Shown here in pieces: positions 8,941 to 17,600 of a DNA stretch of 64,000 nt (its first letter is position 1; each line of letters starts with the position of its first letter). Under the pieces are notes generated by a model. It did not search any database. It was not told where the DNA came from and was given only the letters and a program-made list of their open reading frames with translations. This stretch comes from Ekhidna lutea. Lineage in GTDB: Bacteria; Bacteroidota; Bacteroidia; Cytophagales; Cyclobacteriaceae. The stretch covers positions 496,001 to 560,000 of the forward strand of contig NZ_FZPD01000001.1 in NCBI RefSeq assembly GCF_900188325.1, read 5' to 3'. The position numbers were made by a program, and so were the translations under genes.

Positions 8941-8969
8941 ATACGTGTTTTAATAAAAATACGTGTTTT
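8941..8969 (-). promoter_or_regulatory. Direct-repeat operator of the toxin-antitoxin pair
   Basis: ATACGTGTTTT occurs twice (8941-8951 and 8959-8969), 18 bp start to start, filling the gap between the bioD stop and the antitoxin start. Each copy holds a symmetric ACGT core. Ribbon-helix-helix antitoxins typically bind such paired half-sites, so this probably controls an internal promoter. Binding is inference. Confidence 0.55.
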
Positions 8970-9572
8970 TTAAACAAAAGTTAGCTTGGCGGCATTTTTT
9001 TCGATCATTTTAGAAGTTATTTCCTCTTCTTTCTCTATCTCTAATAGGCACTTAACCTCTGACCGTTGCATGATTACATCAAAGGTAGATGGATTCTTTT
9101 CTCCATTGAAGATGAGGCCGAGTAAAGGAATATTCCTGCTTTTCAAAGCATAAAGTGAAAGCAGCGTGTGGTTAATACTTCCCAGATAATAATTAGAAAC
9201 GAGAATAACCGGCAACCCTGTAGAGGCAACCCAATCTATATTTAAATAATCCTCTCTAATTGGTACCATGAGCCCGCCTGCTAGTTCGATGATTAGGTTA
9301 TTATCGGTTGTTGGTATTTGAAGTCTTGACTCCTCGATTGTTACATCATCAATTGTAGCTGCAGCGTGTGGCGACATAGGCTGTGTCAAGCGATAAGCTT
9401 CTGGATGTATAATGGTTTCCGGCGACCATTTTTTGACTTTATGCGAGTCGGTGTTTTCCAGGTCTCCTGCTTGCACTGGTTTCCAGTAGTCTGCTTTGAG
9501 CGCTTTGCATAAGATTGCTGAGGCCACTGTTTTTCCAGTGTCTGTGCCAATGCCTGCAATGATGATTTTCAC
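8970..9572 (-). CDS. bioD: Dethiobiotin synthetase
   Basis: BioD closes the ureido ring of dethiobiotin from diaminononanoate, CO2 and ATP. The 200-residue protein has the P-loop GIGTDTGKTV near its N-terminus (Lys about 14), the KPVQAGD motif just after it that helps bind substrate, and the conserved Glu/Gly pair in LIIELAGGLMVPI. The Ser/Thr-rich PMSPHAAA segment matches the substrate loop. The start codon overlaps the stop of the 67-residue ORF upstream by 4 bp. Length is slightly short of the usual 220-230 residues, with the C-terminus trimmed. Confidence 0.95.
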   Translation of the reverse strand: MKIIIAGIGTDTGKTVASAILCKALKADYWKPVQAGDLENTDSHKVKKWSPETIIHPEAYRLTQPMSPHAAATIDDVTIEESRLQIPTTDNNLIIELAGGLMVPIREDYLNIDWVASTGLPVILVSNYYLGSINHTLLSLYALKSRNIPLLGLIFNGEKNPSTFDVIMQRSEVKCLLEIEKEEEITSKMIEKNAAKLTFV

Positions 9573-9772
9573 TCTTCTAATTTCTGAATTAGAAATCCCA
9601 AATGATTATAAAGGTCTTTAGCCTCCTTTAAATCAAGTGTAAGAAAAATTCCTTTTTCTGGTTGATTTTGCTCAATTGCTTTGAAATCGATCCCTTGAGA
9701 TTCTTTTTCATCCCTAAGTGACATTTCCATTTGATTCCAAGGCTTTGTTTTGCCTTCAAAAGTATATTTCAT
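9569..9772 (-). CDS. Small hypothetical protein in the biotin operon
   Basis: This 67-residue protein has no recognised domain. It is charged and predicted to be alpha/beta, with a C-terminal helix (LDLKEAKDLYNHLGFLIQKLEE). It is likely a real gene: it fits tightly between bioF (2-base gap) and bioD (4-base ATGA overlap) on the same strand. Its role could be linked to biotin synthesis or only to translation coupling. I do not recognise it. Confidence 0.65.
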   Translation of the reverse strand: MKYTFEGKTKPWNQMEMSLRDEKESQGIDFKAIEQNQPEKGIFLTLDLKEAKDLYNHLGFLIQKLEE

Positions 9773-9774
9773 TT

Positions 9775-10875
9775 TTAGAGTTCTTTAAATAACAAATCTA
9801 TCTCCTCTTTGGTATTGTAGGAGTGGAGGCAGAAACGAATGCGTTCTTTTCCTTCAGCCACGCTTGGTCTTCTGATCGGAAGGGCGTTGATACCGACCTC
9901 TTTTAATTTTTCAGCCAGATCTATGACCTCTTTATTTCCAGGCACAATGAGCGATTGAATTTGTGATTCCGAATCAATCCACTGACCATTTGACTCCTTT
10001 CTTTTTTGCACAAAATATTCCACGTTTTCTTTGAGTTCATTCCGATCAGGAACACACTTGGATATGTGGCTATACATCGCAGCAATGCTTGCGAAATGAT
10101 GATTGGAAGGGGCTGTTGAGAAAATCATGGATCTTGAAAAGTTGATCTGATAATCTTTAAGCCACTTTGGCCCCACAACGGCTGCCCCGTGAATACCGGG
10201 TGCTTTTCCAAATGTCATAATCCTAGCAAAAACCCGATCCTGTAATCCAAGATTTTGAACCAAGCCTTCTCCATCCTCTCCATATACGCCAAAGGCATGT
10301 GCTTCATCCACTATTAGGAGCGACTCGTTTTTGTGACAAAGGTCAGCCACCTCTTTCAATGGACAGATATCACCATCCATGCTATACACGGACTCTACCA
10401 ATACAATTATCTGACCTTCGGCTTTTTTTAGTTTATCCGTAAAGTCTTCCAGGTCATTGTGCTTGAAGCGAATCTTTTTGGCATGTCCTAATCGTACTCC
10501 ATCGATCAGGCTTGCATGTATCAACTCGTCACAAATGAAGGTGGTTTCTTTAGTTGCCAGACTGGAGATCAAGCCAAGATTGGCCATGTATCCGGATGAG
10601 TAGATTAAAGCGCTTTCGGCCTGATGGAATTCTGCGATTTCTTGTTCTACCTGTTCTGCGTATTCACTATTGCCACCGAGTAAACGTGATCCGGTAGCTC
10701 CGTTGAGTTTAGGTGCATTTCTGCATTCATCCTCGATAGCCAGACTCAGGCTTTGAGATTGAGCAAGCCCCAAATAGTCATTGGTATAGAAATCAATTCC
10801 TTCCGGCGGGAGCGGAAGGGTGCGCAACAGGTGTTGCTGTTTTCGTTCTTCGAGTGCTTTTTGGTAGTTGTTCAA
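9775..10875 (-). CDS. bioF: 8-amino-7-oxononanoate synthase
   Basis: BioF is the alpha-oxoamine synthase that condenses L-alanine with pimeloyl-ACP or pimeloyl-CoA to give KAPA. The 366-residue protein has the family marks NDYLGLA near the N-terminus, GATGSRLLGGNS, the cofactor Asp in LLIVDEAHAFGVYG, and the PLP Lys in IMTFGKAPGIHGA. The usual TLGKA(L/F)G is altered here to TFGKAPG. It lies after bioB in the operon, with a 47-base gap that contains a small C/G-rich palindrome. No bioC, bioH or bioG for making pimeloyl-ACP is in the window. Confidence 0.94.
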   Translation of the reverse strand: MNNYQKALEERKQQHLLRTLPLPPEGIDFYTNDYLGLAQSQSLSLAIEDECRNAPKLNGATGSRLLGGNSEYAEQVEQEIAEFHQAESALIYSSGYMANLGLISSLATKETTFICDELIHASLIDGVRLGHAKKIRFKHNDLEDFTDKLKKAEGQIIVLVESVYSMDGDICPLKEVADLCHKNESLLIVDEAHAFGVYGEDGEGLVQNLGLQDRVFARIMTFGKAPGIHGAAVVGPKWLKDYQINFSRSMIFSTAPSNHHFASIAAMYSHISKCVPDRNELKENVEYFVQKRKESNGQWIDSESQIQSLIVPGNKEVIDLAEKLKEVGINALPIRRPSVAEGKERIRFCLHSYNTKEEIDLLFKEL

Positions 10876-10894
10876 AATTTAACCCTCCTTTGTT

Positions 10895-10920
10895 GACACC
10901 CTGTTGTCCCCTCAAGGGGG
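10895..10920. repeat. Short C/G-rich palindrome between bioB and bioF
   Basis: TCCCCTCAAGGGGGA forms a CCCCT/AGGGG hairpin inside the bioB-bioF gap. It has no T run on the minus strand, so it is more likely an intergenic repeat or a weak RNA stabiliser than a terminator. Confidence 0.35.
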
Positions 10921-10922
10921 AA

Positions 10923-11912
10923 TTATGCCTCGACTTCAGTTTCTTTTTTGACTTCTTTAAATGCTTCTCTTGGCTGCAATCCTAATAGGTCAAACATTTC
11001 CTTATCGTCGTTGAAGTCAGGGTTTGGAGTGGTAAGCAATTTGTCTCCAGCGAAAATGGAATTCGCTCCGGCCATGAAGCACAGCGCTTGCTCGGTCAGG
11101 CTCATGCCTTCTCGCCCAGCAGAAAGTCTTACCACAGAAGCCGGCATCACTAATCGTGCGGTTGCGATCATGCGGATCAATTCGTGAGCGGCAACTCGTG
11201 GCTGTTCGGCAAGTGGTGTTCCTTCTACCGGTACCAATGCATTTACCGGAACAGACTCAGGGTGCTGATCCATATTCGCTAGCGTCAATAGCATTCCCAT
11301 TCGGTCTTCTGCAGACTCTCCCATTCCGATGATACCGCCTGAGCATACACTAATCTTCGCTTTACGCACATTATCAATGGTTTTCAAACGATCATCATAT
11401 TCCCGTGTACTGATGATATCATCGTAAAATGCTTCAGAGGTATCTATGTTGTGATTGTAAGCGAAGAGGCCTGCATCAGCTAATCTTTTTGCCTGCTCTT
11501 CAGACACCATTCCCAGTGTGCAGCAAACCTCCATATCCATGCTGTTCACGGTCTTCACCATGTCCAGTACTTTATCAAAGTCTTTATTATCTCTCACCTC
11601 TCTCCAAGCCGCACCCAGGCACATTCTGGAAGCACCGTTTGCTTTGGCAGACTCGGCCTGAGCACGCACTTCTTCTACCTCCATGAGCTTGTGCACTTTC
11701 ACGTCTGTATGGTAACGAGCTGCTTGTGGACAGTAAGCACAATCTTCGGGACACCCACCGGTTTTGATGGAGATCAAGCTACTTACTTGCACCTCTTTTG
11801 GATCATGATATTTTCGATGCATGGTAGCTGCTTCGAATACCAATTCCATGAGTGGTTTATGATAAATTTCAGAGATTTCCTCCAGTGTCCAGTTGTGCCT
11901 TACGTCTGCCAT
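10923..11912 (-). CDS. bioB: Biotin synthase
   Basis: BioB is a radical SAM enzyme that inserts sulfur into dethiobiotin. The 329-residue protein carries the 4Fe-4S cluster motif at Cys54, Cys58 and Cys61 (TGGCPEDCAYCPQ). Other BioB blocks are the YNHNIDTSE segment, CSGGIIGMGE, and the RLSAGRE motif whose Arg touches the 2Fe-2S cluster used as sulfur donor. It is the first gene of the biotin operon: a terminator for the lipoprotein gene lies upstream, and a weak -7 match (TATTATTGC on the minus strand, 11937-11944) sits about 25 bases before the ATG. No BirA-type operator palindrome is visible there. Confidence 0.97.
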   Translation of the reverse strand: MADVRHNWTLEEISEIYHKPLMELVFEAATMHRKYHDPKEVQVSSLISIKTGGCPEDCAYCPQAARYHTDVKVHKLMEVEEVRAQAESAKANGASRMCLGAAWREVRDNKDFDKVLDMVKTVNSMDMEVCCTLGMVSEEQAKRLADAGLFAYNHNIDTSEAFYDDIISTREYDDRLKTIDNVRKAKISVCSGGIIGMGESAEDRMGMLLTLANMDQHPESVPVNALVPVEGTPLAEQPRVAAHELIRMIATARLVMPASVVRLSAGREGMSLTEQALCFMAGANSIFAGDKLLTTPNPDFNDDKEMFDLLGLQPREAFKEVKKETEVEA

Positions 11913-11959
11913 AAATCTTCAAATTGTGATTAGATGCAATAATACTCAAGGCAGAGCAA

Positions 11960-11991
11960 TAAAAAACCCTCTTCAAAATTTGATGAGGGTT
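11960..11991 (-). terminator. Rho-independent terminator of the 12022 lipoprotein gene
   Basis: Read on the minus strand, AACCCTC and GAGGGTT form the outer stem, with inner TCAA/TTGA pairs, followed by a T6 run. It separates the lipoprotein gene from the biotin operon. Confidence 0.88.
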
Positions 11992-12021
11992 GGAGTTATT
12001 TTGTGACTTTAAAATTGGTCG

Positions 12022-12510
12022 CTAATCAAAGCTCACAGAGACATCCGTAAATGTTCCTGTAAAGGAATCTGCATCCACAAAATCATTTGCATCCTGAACC
12101 CAGGTAAATGACCCTGACACAAGCCCTTGACCTCTATCTATTTTTGAAAAAGTAGTGGTTACTTTTCCTGTTGTATTGAAATCACCATTAAATGTCATAG
12201 TGGCAGAATTGTATCCTTTACCTAGTTCAAACACATAATTCTCACCTTCGGAATCGAAGGTATTATCGTTGTATTGATTCGCCCATATTGCAAAACTAAA
12301 TCGCGGGCTTCCTGGTCCAAATTGATACGTTATCAGCATGTATTCTGAGCTTGTTGGTGTAGGTCTATTTCCACCTAAATCGAATACATCATAATCAATG
12401 GCTACATCAAGACACTCTCCATTGGCATTTCCTTTTTCACCGCATGACTCGTCTTCTCCACAAGCGAAAAAAAGAGCACACGCTATAAACGTTATTGCTT
12501 TCCAATTCAT
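12022..12510 (-). CDS. Hypothetical lipoprotein
   Basis: The 162-residue protein begins MNWKAITFIACALFFACGED, a signal peptide with a lipobox (FFAC, Cys about 17), and continues with a Cys/Gly/Glu-rich stretch. The mature part is beta-strand-rich (FSFAIWANQ, GTFTDVSVSF) and resembles small Bacteroidota lipoproteins of the calycin or DUF6252 type, though I am not sure of the family. A hairpin terminator follows. It is probably a single-gene transcript. Confidence 0.7.
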   Translation of the reverse strand: MNWKAITFIACALFFACGEDESCGEKGNANGECLDVAIDYDVFDLGGNRPTPTSSEYMLITYQFGPGSPRFSFAIWANQYNDNTFDSEGENYVFELGKGYNSATMTFNGDFNTTGKVTTTFSKIDRGQGLVSGSFTWVQDANDFVDADSFTGTFTDVSVSFD

Positions 12511-12600
12511 TTTTTTATTTCAAATGTCAAACCAATGGATAGGTTTTTCAATCCCTTTCAGACGGTATTTGAATATCCGTGATAATTGGTATATGAAATG

Positions 12601-12634
12601 AAAAACCCCGATTCCACAATGTTCGGAACCAGGG
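12601..12634 (-). terminator. Rho-independent terminator of the CHASE2 gene
   Basis: On the minus strand, CCTGGTTCC pairs (with two G-U pairs) with GGAATCGGGG, then a T5 run. It is about 37 bases past the CHASE2 stop codon. Confidence 0.75.
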
Positions 12635-12670
12635 CCTCAGTCATGAATCAGTCTCACCAAAAATTCATGA

Positions 12671-13843
12671 TTAACTTTTTGAGGGGCTGGTTCTGTAAAA
12701 AATTAGTGCTGACAATCGATCCAGGATATAAAATGCGATGGCAATGAAGAAGACATTGATGTGAATATTGAAAAGCCAGAAGGTAAGGATTGAGGTGATC
12801 GTCAAAATCAAAAAATAGCTTGCAAAACCTGCCAGATACCGGGTCATTTTTAAACTTTTAAGTTTCTTAATTTTTTGTTCAATTAGGTCTCCTTCGGCAA
12901 AGGCCATGTAACTTAAGTAGCCATAGGCAGCAGCGAGAAGGAGAAAAAACCATGGATTGATGATGGTATCGTTGTGGATTAACGAAAGAAAGGCATTAAG
13001 GAGAATGAGAGGGCCGGCAGTTATTTCCAGCACCGTCTCATGCATGTCGTTTTCAAAGAAATCACCAATCACGATCACTTTATCAGCAACGAACTGCTGA
13101 ATGTCCTGGTCAGTGAGATAGAGTAATTCACCAAGACTTACCGGATTGAATCCAGCCTCGAGATCGTAAATATCTTTTTGAAGAATACGATAGTTCATGA
13201 TAAAATTATTTAGCGTCCATTCCCGTCCCACGTTTAGAAATGGTCCTCTTTTGCTGACCTCTATATTATTAATGGTCTCATAGACCTTAAGAGGGAGTAG
13301 CTTGGAAGTATCGTTGTAGATGAGTTGGTATTTATAAACTCCATCAAAAGCACTCCCGATCAGGTAGTCTGAGATTCCGAAATTGACGTCTTGAAATAAT
13401 GGCTTTTCCACCTCATCGTATTCGTTGATATGAGCAGATAGAATGACATTGTCCAGCTTGTTTAGCTCTAGCTCCAGTTCATCATCGTACGATGAAGAGT
13501 CTACAAAATGAACGTCGATGATGACATATTTGGGCTTGGAATCACCATCATTAATCACTTTGAGAAGTTGGGCTAATTTTTGACGATCTGTGATTGCCTG
13601 ATTGCCGACAGGGAACCCAAATTCATCGTATCGATCAATTAACTGTAAATCATACGAAGTATTAATTAATGCAAAGTCTTCCGAATCCGGACGTTCACGA
13701 TTGGCAAAATTTAGTGCCGTAGTGCTCCATATTAGAAACTTCTCATCTCCGGCCAGCCACGGTAGCTTCATCAAGTAGAATGTGAAAGCCATCATGATGA
13801 TGGTATTCACCACAATCAGCAATATGAGTATCGGCTTTTTCAA
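12671..13843 (-). CDS. CHASE2-domain membrane protein without an output domain
   Basis: The 390-residue protein has one N-terminal membrane segment (about 5-25), an extracytoplasmic CHASE2-type sensor region (about 30-285, with VIIDVHFVDSS and VIVIGDFFENDMHET blocks) and three closely packed membrane segments at the C-terminus (about 295-382). Family knowledge: CHASE2 usually precedes a cytoplasmic kinase, cyclase or diguanylate cyclase domain. Here the chain ends about 8 residues after the last membrane segment, so no output module is fused. Partner proteins must then carry the signal. The gene is 3 bases downstream of the FecR-like gene in the same operon, which itself follows the WD40-caspase gene. 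Confidence 0.82.
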   Translation of the reverse strand: MKKPILILLIVVNTIIMMAFTFYLMKLPWLAGDEKFLIWSTTALNFANRERPDSEDFALINTSYDLQLIDRYDEFGFPVGNQAITDRQKLAQLLKVINDGDSKPKYVIIDVHFVDSSSYDDELELELNKLDNVILSAHINEYDEVEKPLFQDVNFGISDYLIGSAFDGVYKYQLIYNDTSKLLPLKVYETINNIEVSKRGPFLNVGREWTLNNFIMNYRILQKDIYDLEAGFNPVSLGELLYLTDQDIQQFVADKVIVIGDFFENDMHETVLEITAGPLILLNAFLSLIHNDTIINPWFFLLLAAAYGYLSYMAFAEGDLIEQKIKKLKSLKMTRYLAGFASYFLILTITSILTFWLFNIHINVFFIAIAFYILDRLSALIFYRTSPSKS

Positions 13844-13846
13844 AAT

Positions 13847-14611
13847 TTAGAAATTGGAGATTGCCTTTTTAAGCTGTTCTTCTGTGCACTTTCCGTATAT
13901 CGAATTGATAATTTCCAGTAAGGCGTTTGCATCATCAGGAAACTGCTCATTTAGTGACTTGAGCTGCTCATCTGATACATAAGCCAAATCCATTTTTGTA
14001 ATGAAAGTGGAAGCTTGCTCTTCGGTATTGTAATAGAGGAGTTTAGCATCTTTCACCATTTCAGGATTGATAGAGTTTCCATCTATGGAAAAGAATTCTT
14101 TCAAATCAAATACAAGGTTTTCTCCATCGTTATCAAGCTTTTTATTGATCGTTTCATTCGCATACTGATACTGTACATAGAAGAACTTGCTTTCTGACAT
14201 TGGGAAAGCAGAGGAAGAAACACTCACGAAATATGAATCGCCAAGCAGTGCAATCGGGCCTTCATTGAAATGCTTTTGAAAATCTAATGTGTTGTTGATG
14301 GATCCGGCTCTGGTACTCAAGCGTCCTCTCACCGGTGAGATCACTGAAGTCAAAGCGTAAACCGCATCACTTTGTGAGGTGGAAGAGCTGTTTTGTTGGA
14401 TCACAAAGCGACCTCTTTCCGAGCTTAAAACTGCAGCTCTTGCATCATCCGTTTCAAATTTCAGATTCGCATCCTCTGAAATTTTGGTCCCCTTAGAAAG
14501 ATAAGAACCTGACTGGGTATCATAGATTTTTCCGATAGTATGGATGACCGTGTACGACTGGCTTTGGCCTTGAAAGGCAATTAGTACAAGTATGACGAAT
14601 GTGTATTTCAT
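13847..14611 (-). CDS. Exported FecR-like hypothetical protein
   Basis: The 254-residue protein has a cleavable signal peptide (MKYTFVILVLIAFQGQSQS). Residues 22-100 read like a FecR-type periplasmic domain: VIHTIGKIYDTQSGSYLSKGTKIS followed by an Asn/Asp-rich strand and a gain-of-order RGRFVIQ. The remainder is alpha/beta and unassigned, ending in a helical segment. In other bacteria FecR-like domains occur beside CHASE2 proteins (from memory), which fits the next gene. Role: perhaps a periplasmic ligand sensor or adaptor. The FecR call is moderate; the signal peptide is clear. Confidence 0.6.
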   Translation of the reverse strand: MKYTFVILVLIAFQGQSQSYTVIHTIGKIYDTQSGSYLSKGTKISEDANLKFETDDARAAVLSSERGRFVIQQNSSSTSQSDAVYALTSVISPVRGRLSTRAGSINNTLDFQKHFNEGPIALLGDSYFVSVSSSAFPMSESKFFYVQYQYANETINKKLDNDGENLVFDLKEFFSIDGNSINPEMVKDAKLLYYNTEEQASTFITKMDLAYVSDEQLKSLNEQFPDDANALLEIINSIYGKCTEEQLKKAISNF

Positions 14612-14643
14612 GTGTAGTTATTTGTTTTCAGCGGTCACATGGA

Positions 14644-14667
14644 ATTCGTCCCGAATGCTCGGGACTC
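14644..14667. repeat. TCCCGA-N4-TCGGGA palindrome
   Basis: TCCCGAATGCTCGGGA lies in the 65-base gap between the WD40-caspase gene and the FecR-like gene. A closely related palindrome (TCCCGAAATATCGGGA) occurs at 57791. There is no T run, so it is a repeat or mRNA hairpin rather than a terminator. Confidence 0.5.
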
Positions 14668-14676
14668 ATTTCATTT

Positions 14677-17600
14677 TTAATAAACCTTAAAATCGTTTCT
14701 AATATTTTCTTCTCTTGAGGTAGGCACCTGTTTGCCATTACTCAATAAGATTACTTGCTCACCTACATATTGCCTGATTTCCGATACCCGATAGTCACGA
14801 TCTCTATTGATGTCAGCACGTCTGGTTGAAAAACCCTGAATCAGGCAGCTGGTAAAAAGCCCATTCTCAGAGTTTACTCCTTCAGCAGCAAACTCGGTAC
14901 CTCCAGCAGCAGATATGACTGTTGCTCCTGTTCCTTTTCGCATGTCACTAAAAAGTGCTTTGGATAACTCCAGGGTATTGTCCAGTCCAAAGCTGTTTTC
15001 TTTCAACTTCACAAGTGATCCGGCAGAGCGAAAGGCTACAGAACCCACGGAGCTAATGGATTCTTCAGCTTCCTCTATGTCATCTTCATCTAATTCACCT
15101 GCATGGCACGTATCCATCATCAGGAGTTTGTTTCTGCATTTGATCCCGTCAATCAATGCTTGTAGTTGTTCGTAGGATAGCCCACCACTTGATGGATTGT
15201 TAAAATCCATGTTGTGGGTAGCGAAATAGTAGGTATAATCTTTATCCAACACGCCATGCCCGGCAATGAATATCATAACTACATCATCCACTTGCGCTTG
15301 CTCTACAAAACTTCGGATGGCCTGAATGTTGGCATCCGTTGCATTTTGATTGACTATGAGTTTTTCGAACACATTTTCATATTCAGATGAACCTTTCATG
15401 GTTGAAATGATGTCTCCTGCATCCTTGGCAGCAAATGCCAGGTTATGTTGGGATTGCTGATATTGAGATACTCCAATGGAAACCAGATAAAGATCCGGCT
15501 TATCAAAATCGGTGGTTAGCTGTACTTCGAAAGTTTCTGGCAGAGACTCCAATCCTTTACTGTTAATAGCTGTGACTTTGATTTCATTCAGCCCTTTGCC
15601 CAACTCGACGGAGATATCTTTTGTAATAGAGGCTGATGGTGCAACCGAAATACCGTTCGAACCAAAAGCCGGAACATCGTTGATGTAAACCTGTAGTCGA
15701 TTTATGGATTGATTTTCATCAGTTGCTTTAGCCGAAAAAGTCAGTGTTCGCTGATCTGTTTCCAACGGAATGGAAAGCATATCAACATCCATTTTTGGTA
15801 GTTCATTTGAAGTAGATAGATCGGCCGGGTTGAAACCTAATCGCTTTAAGCGTTTATTATATGCAGCTTCGTAGGAGGCGATAAGTTTTTCTGAAGCATA
15901 GCCAAGTGTTTTAGCAATGACATCAGGTCGGTTGTGTTTGAGCTCTAATTGCTCAAATGGCAATACGTTGTTCCCTTCTTTGAATGCAATCGCCTTAGCA
16001 GCATTTTTTGAAGAAGTATAATGAAAGTCGGGGGTGTAAGCGATAAATCCACCCTCTTCAATAAGAGCCATGCTTATGGTTTTTTTGCCTTGCTGAAGGT
16101 TATAGAGTGCTATTTCTCCTGATTCATTGGTGGTAATGGCAAACCTTGAATCCATGCTAAAAACAGCATCGGTAATTATACCTTGCTGAGTGTCGTTGAT
16201 AATTTTCTGATTGCCTTTTTTGATGGTCACATCATATCCATCAAACCGAATAGAGTAGTCTCCTCGACTGAATTTGTCTTCTAATGATTGAAAATCCTCT
16301 TTTGATTTTTTGCTTTTGTAATCCGTGACAGACCATTCATTTAGGTCATTCGCGTCGGTGAGTGCCCAGATTTTATCTTCATCTTCAGGGTTGAACTTCA
16401 CCCATACGATGTTGTCTTTTTTCTCTTTTAATGTCTTGTAAAGTCGTCCGGTTTTGAAATTCCAAATTTTCATAAAGGACGTGTTAACGGCAGTGGTAGC
16501 CATATACTTTCCATCTTTGGATACATCGATGTGATTGATATCGGATGATCTGTCGAAAGTTCTGACCAAAGTACCTGTTGTAATGTCCCACATGGTCATG
16601 TCCCGATCCAGCGATCCAACTAAAATGTGTTTTCCGTCAGGCATCACGTCTACAGCCAGTGCCGGCTGAACATAGCCCTCCATGTCTCTGATTTTTCGTC
16701 CGGTTTCATAGTCCCAAAGCTTGAGCTGTCGCTTTTGATCTGATGTAACAATGGTTCGGTAATCCGGAGATAAGGCAAGCCAGTTGGTGTTTTTGGTGAT
16801 GTTCTTGATTTCTTTTACGACCGGAGGCACATAGTTTATGGCCTCTTTATTTCCCGGTTCGGGAAAATCAGCATTTTCAATATCATAGACTTTTATGGAT
16901 CGTTGCTCATTTACAATGACTTTGGTTTGATCCTGACTCAGAACAGCTACTCCTCTGGGGTTATTGATTTGCCATCGGATAGGTTTGGATACTTCACCAA
17001 AATGATTCCGGTTCTCGCTTAGCTCCACAAGGGAAACACTGGCGCTACCGGTTTCTTCCTCTTCACCTTTTTCTGCTAAAAATGGTGTGAAAACATTTTG
17101 AGAGAAAAGAATTCTTTTTCCATCATTGGTGAACTCAATGTTGGAGTAGGTCATTACAAAAATGGTGGTTGACTCTTTGCCTATCCGCCCGTTAGCTACA
17201 TTTCCAATCACAGCAAATCCGGTCATGATCGCTTTAGTGTAAGCGATAGCTGCTCCGGATCCTTTCACATTATCCAGTGCATCAGCAAGAATTTTTCCTT
17301 TTTCTGGATCTACAAGCTTTACCTCTACCCCATTGTTTTTGCCTCCACCTGTGACAATTCGGTCTCCGCTTGGAGAAATGGCCAGGTTCATAATTGGTGC
17401 AGTAAATCCTGAAATGGTTTTAATGGTGTCTCCCGAAGTATTCCATAACTTCAAAATCTCATCTTCACCTCCTGAAATAATCATAGTTGCATCGTTTGAA
17501 AGCTTCGCCGTATTAGCGGAACCCTCATGCGCCTGAATTTGGGTTTTCACCTCACCGGTAATGGCATCCCACAGAATGATGGTCCCACTACGGTCACCAC

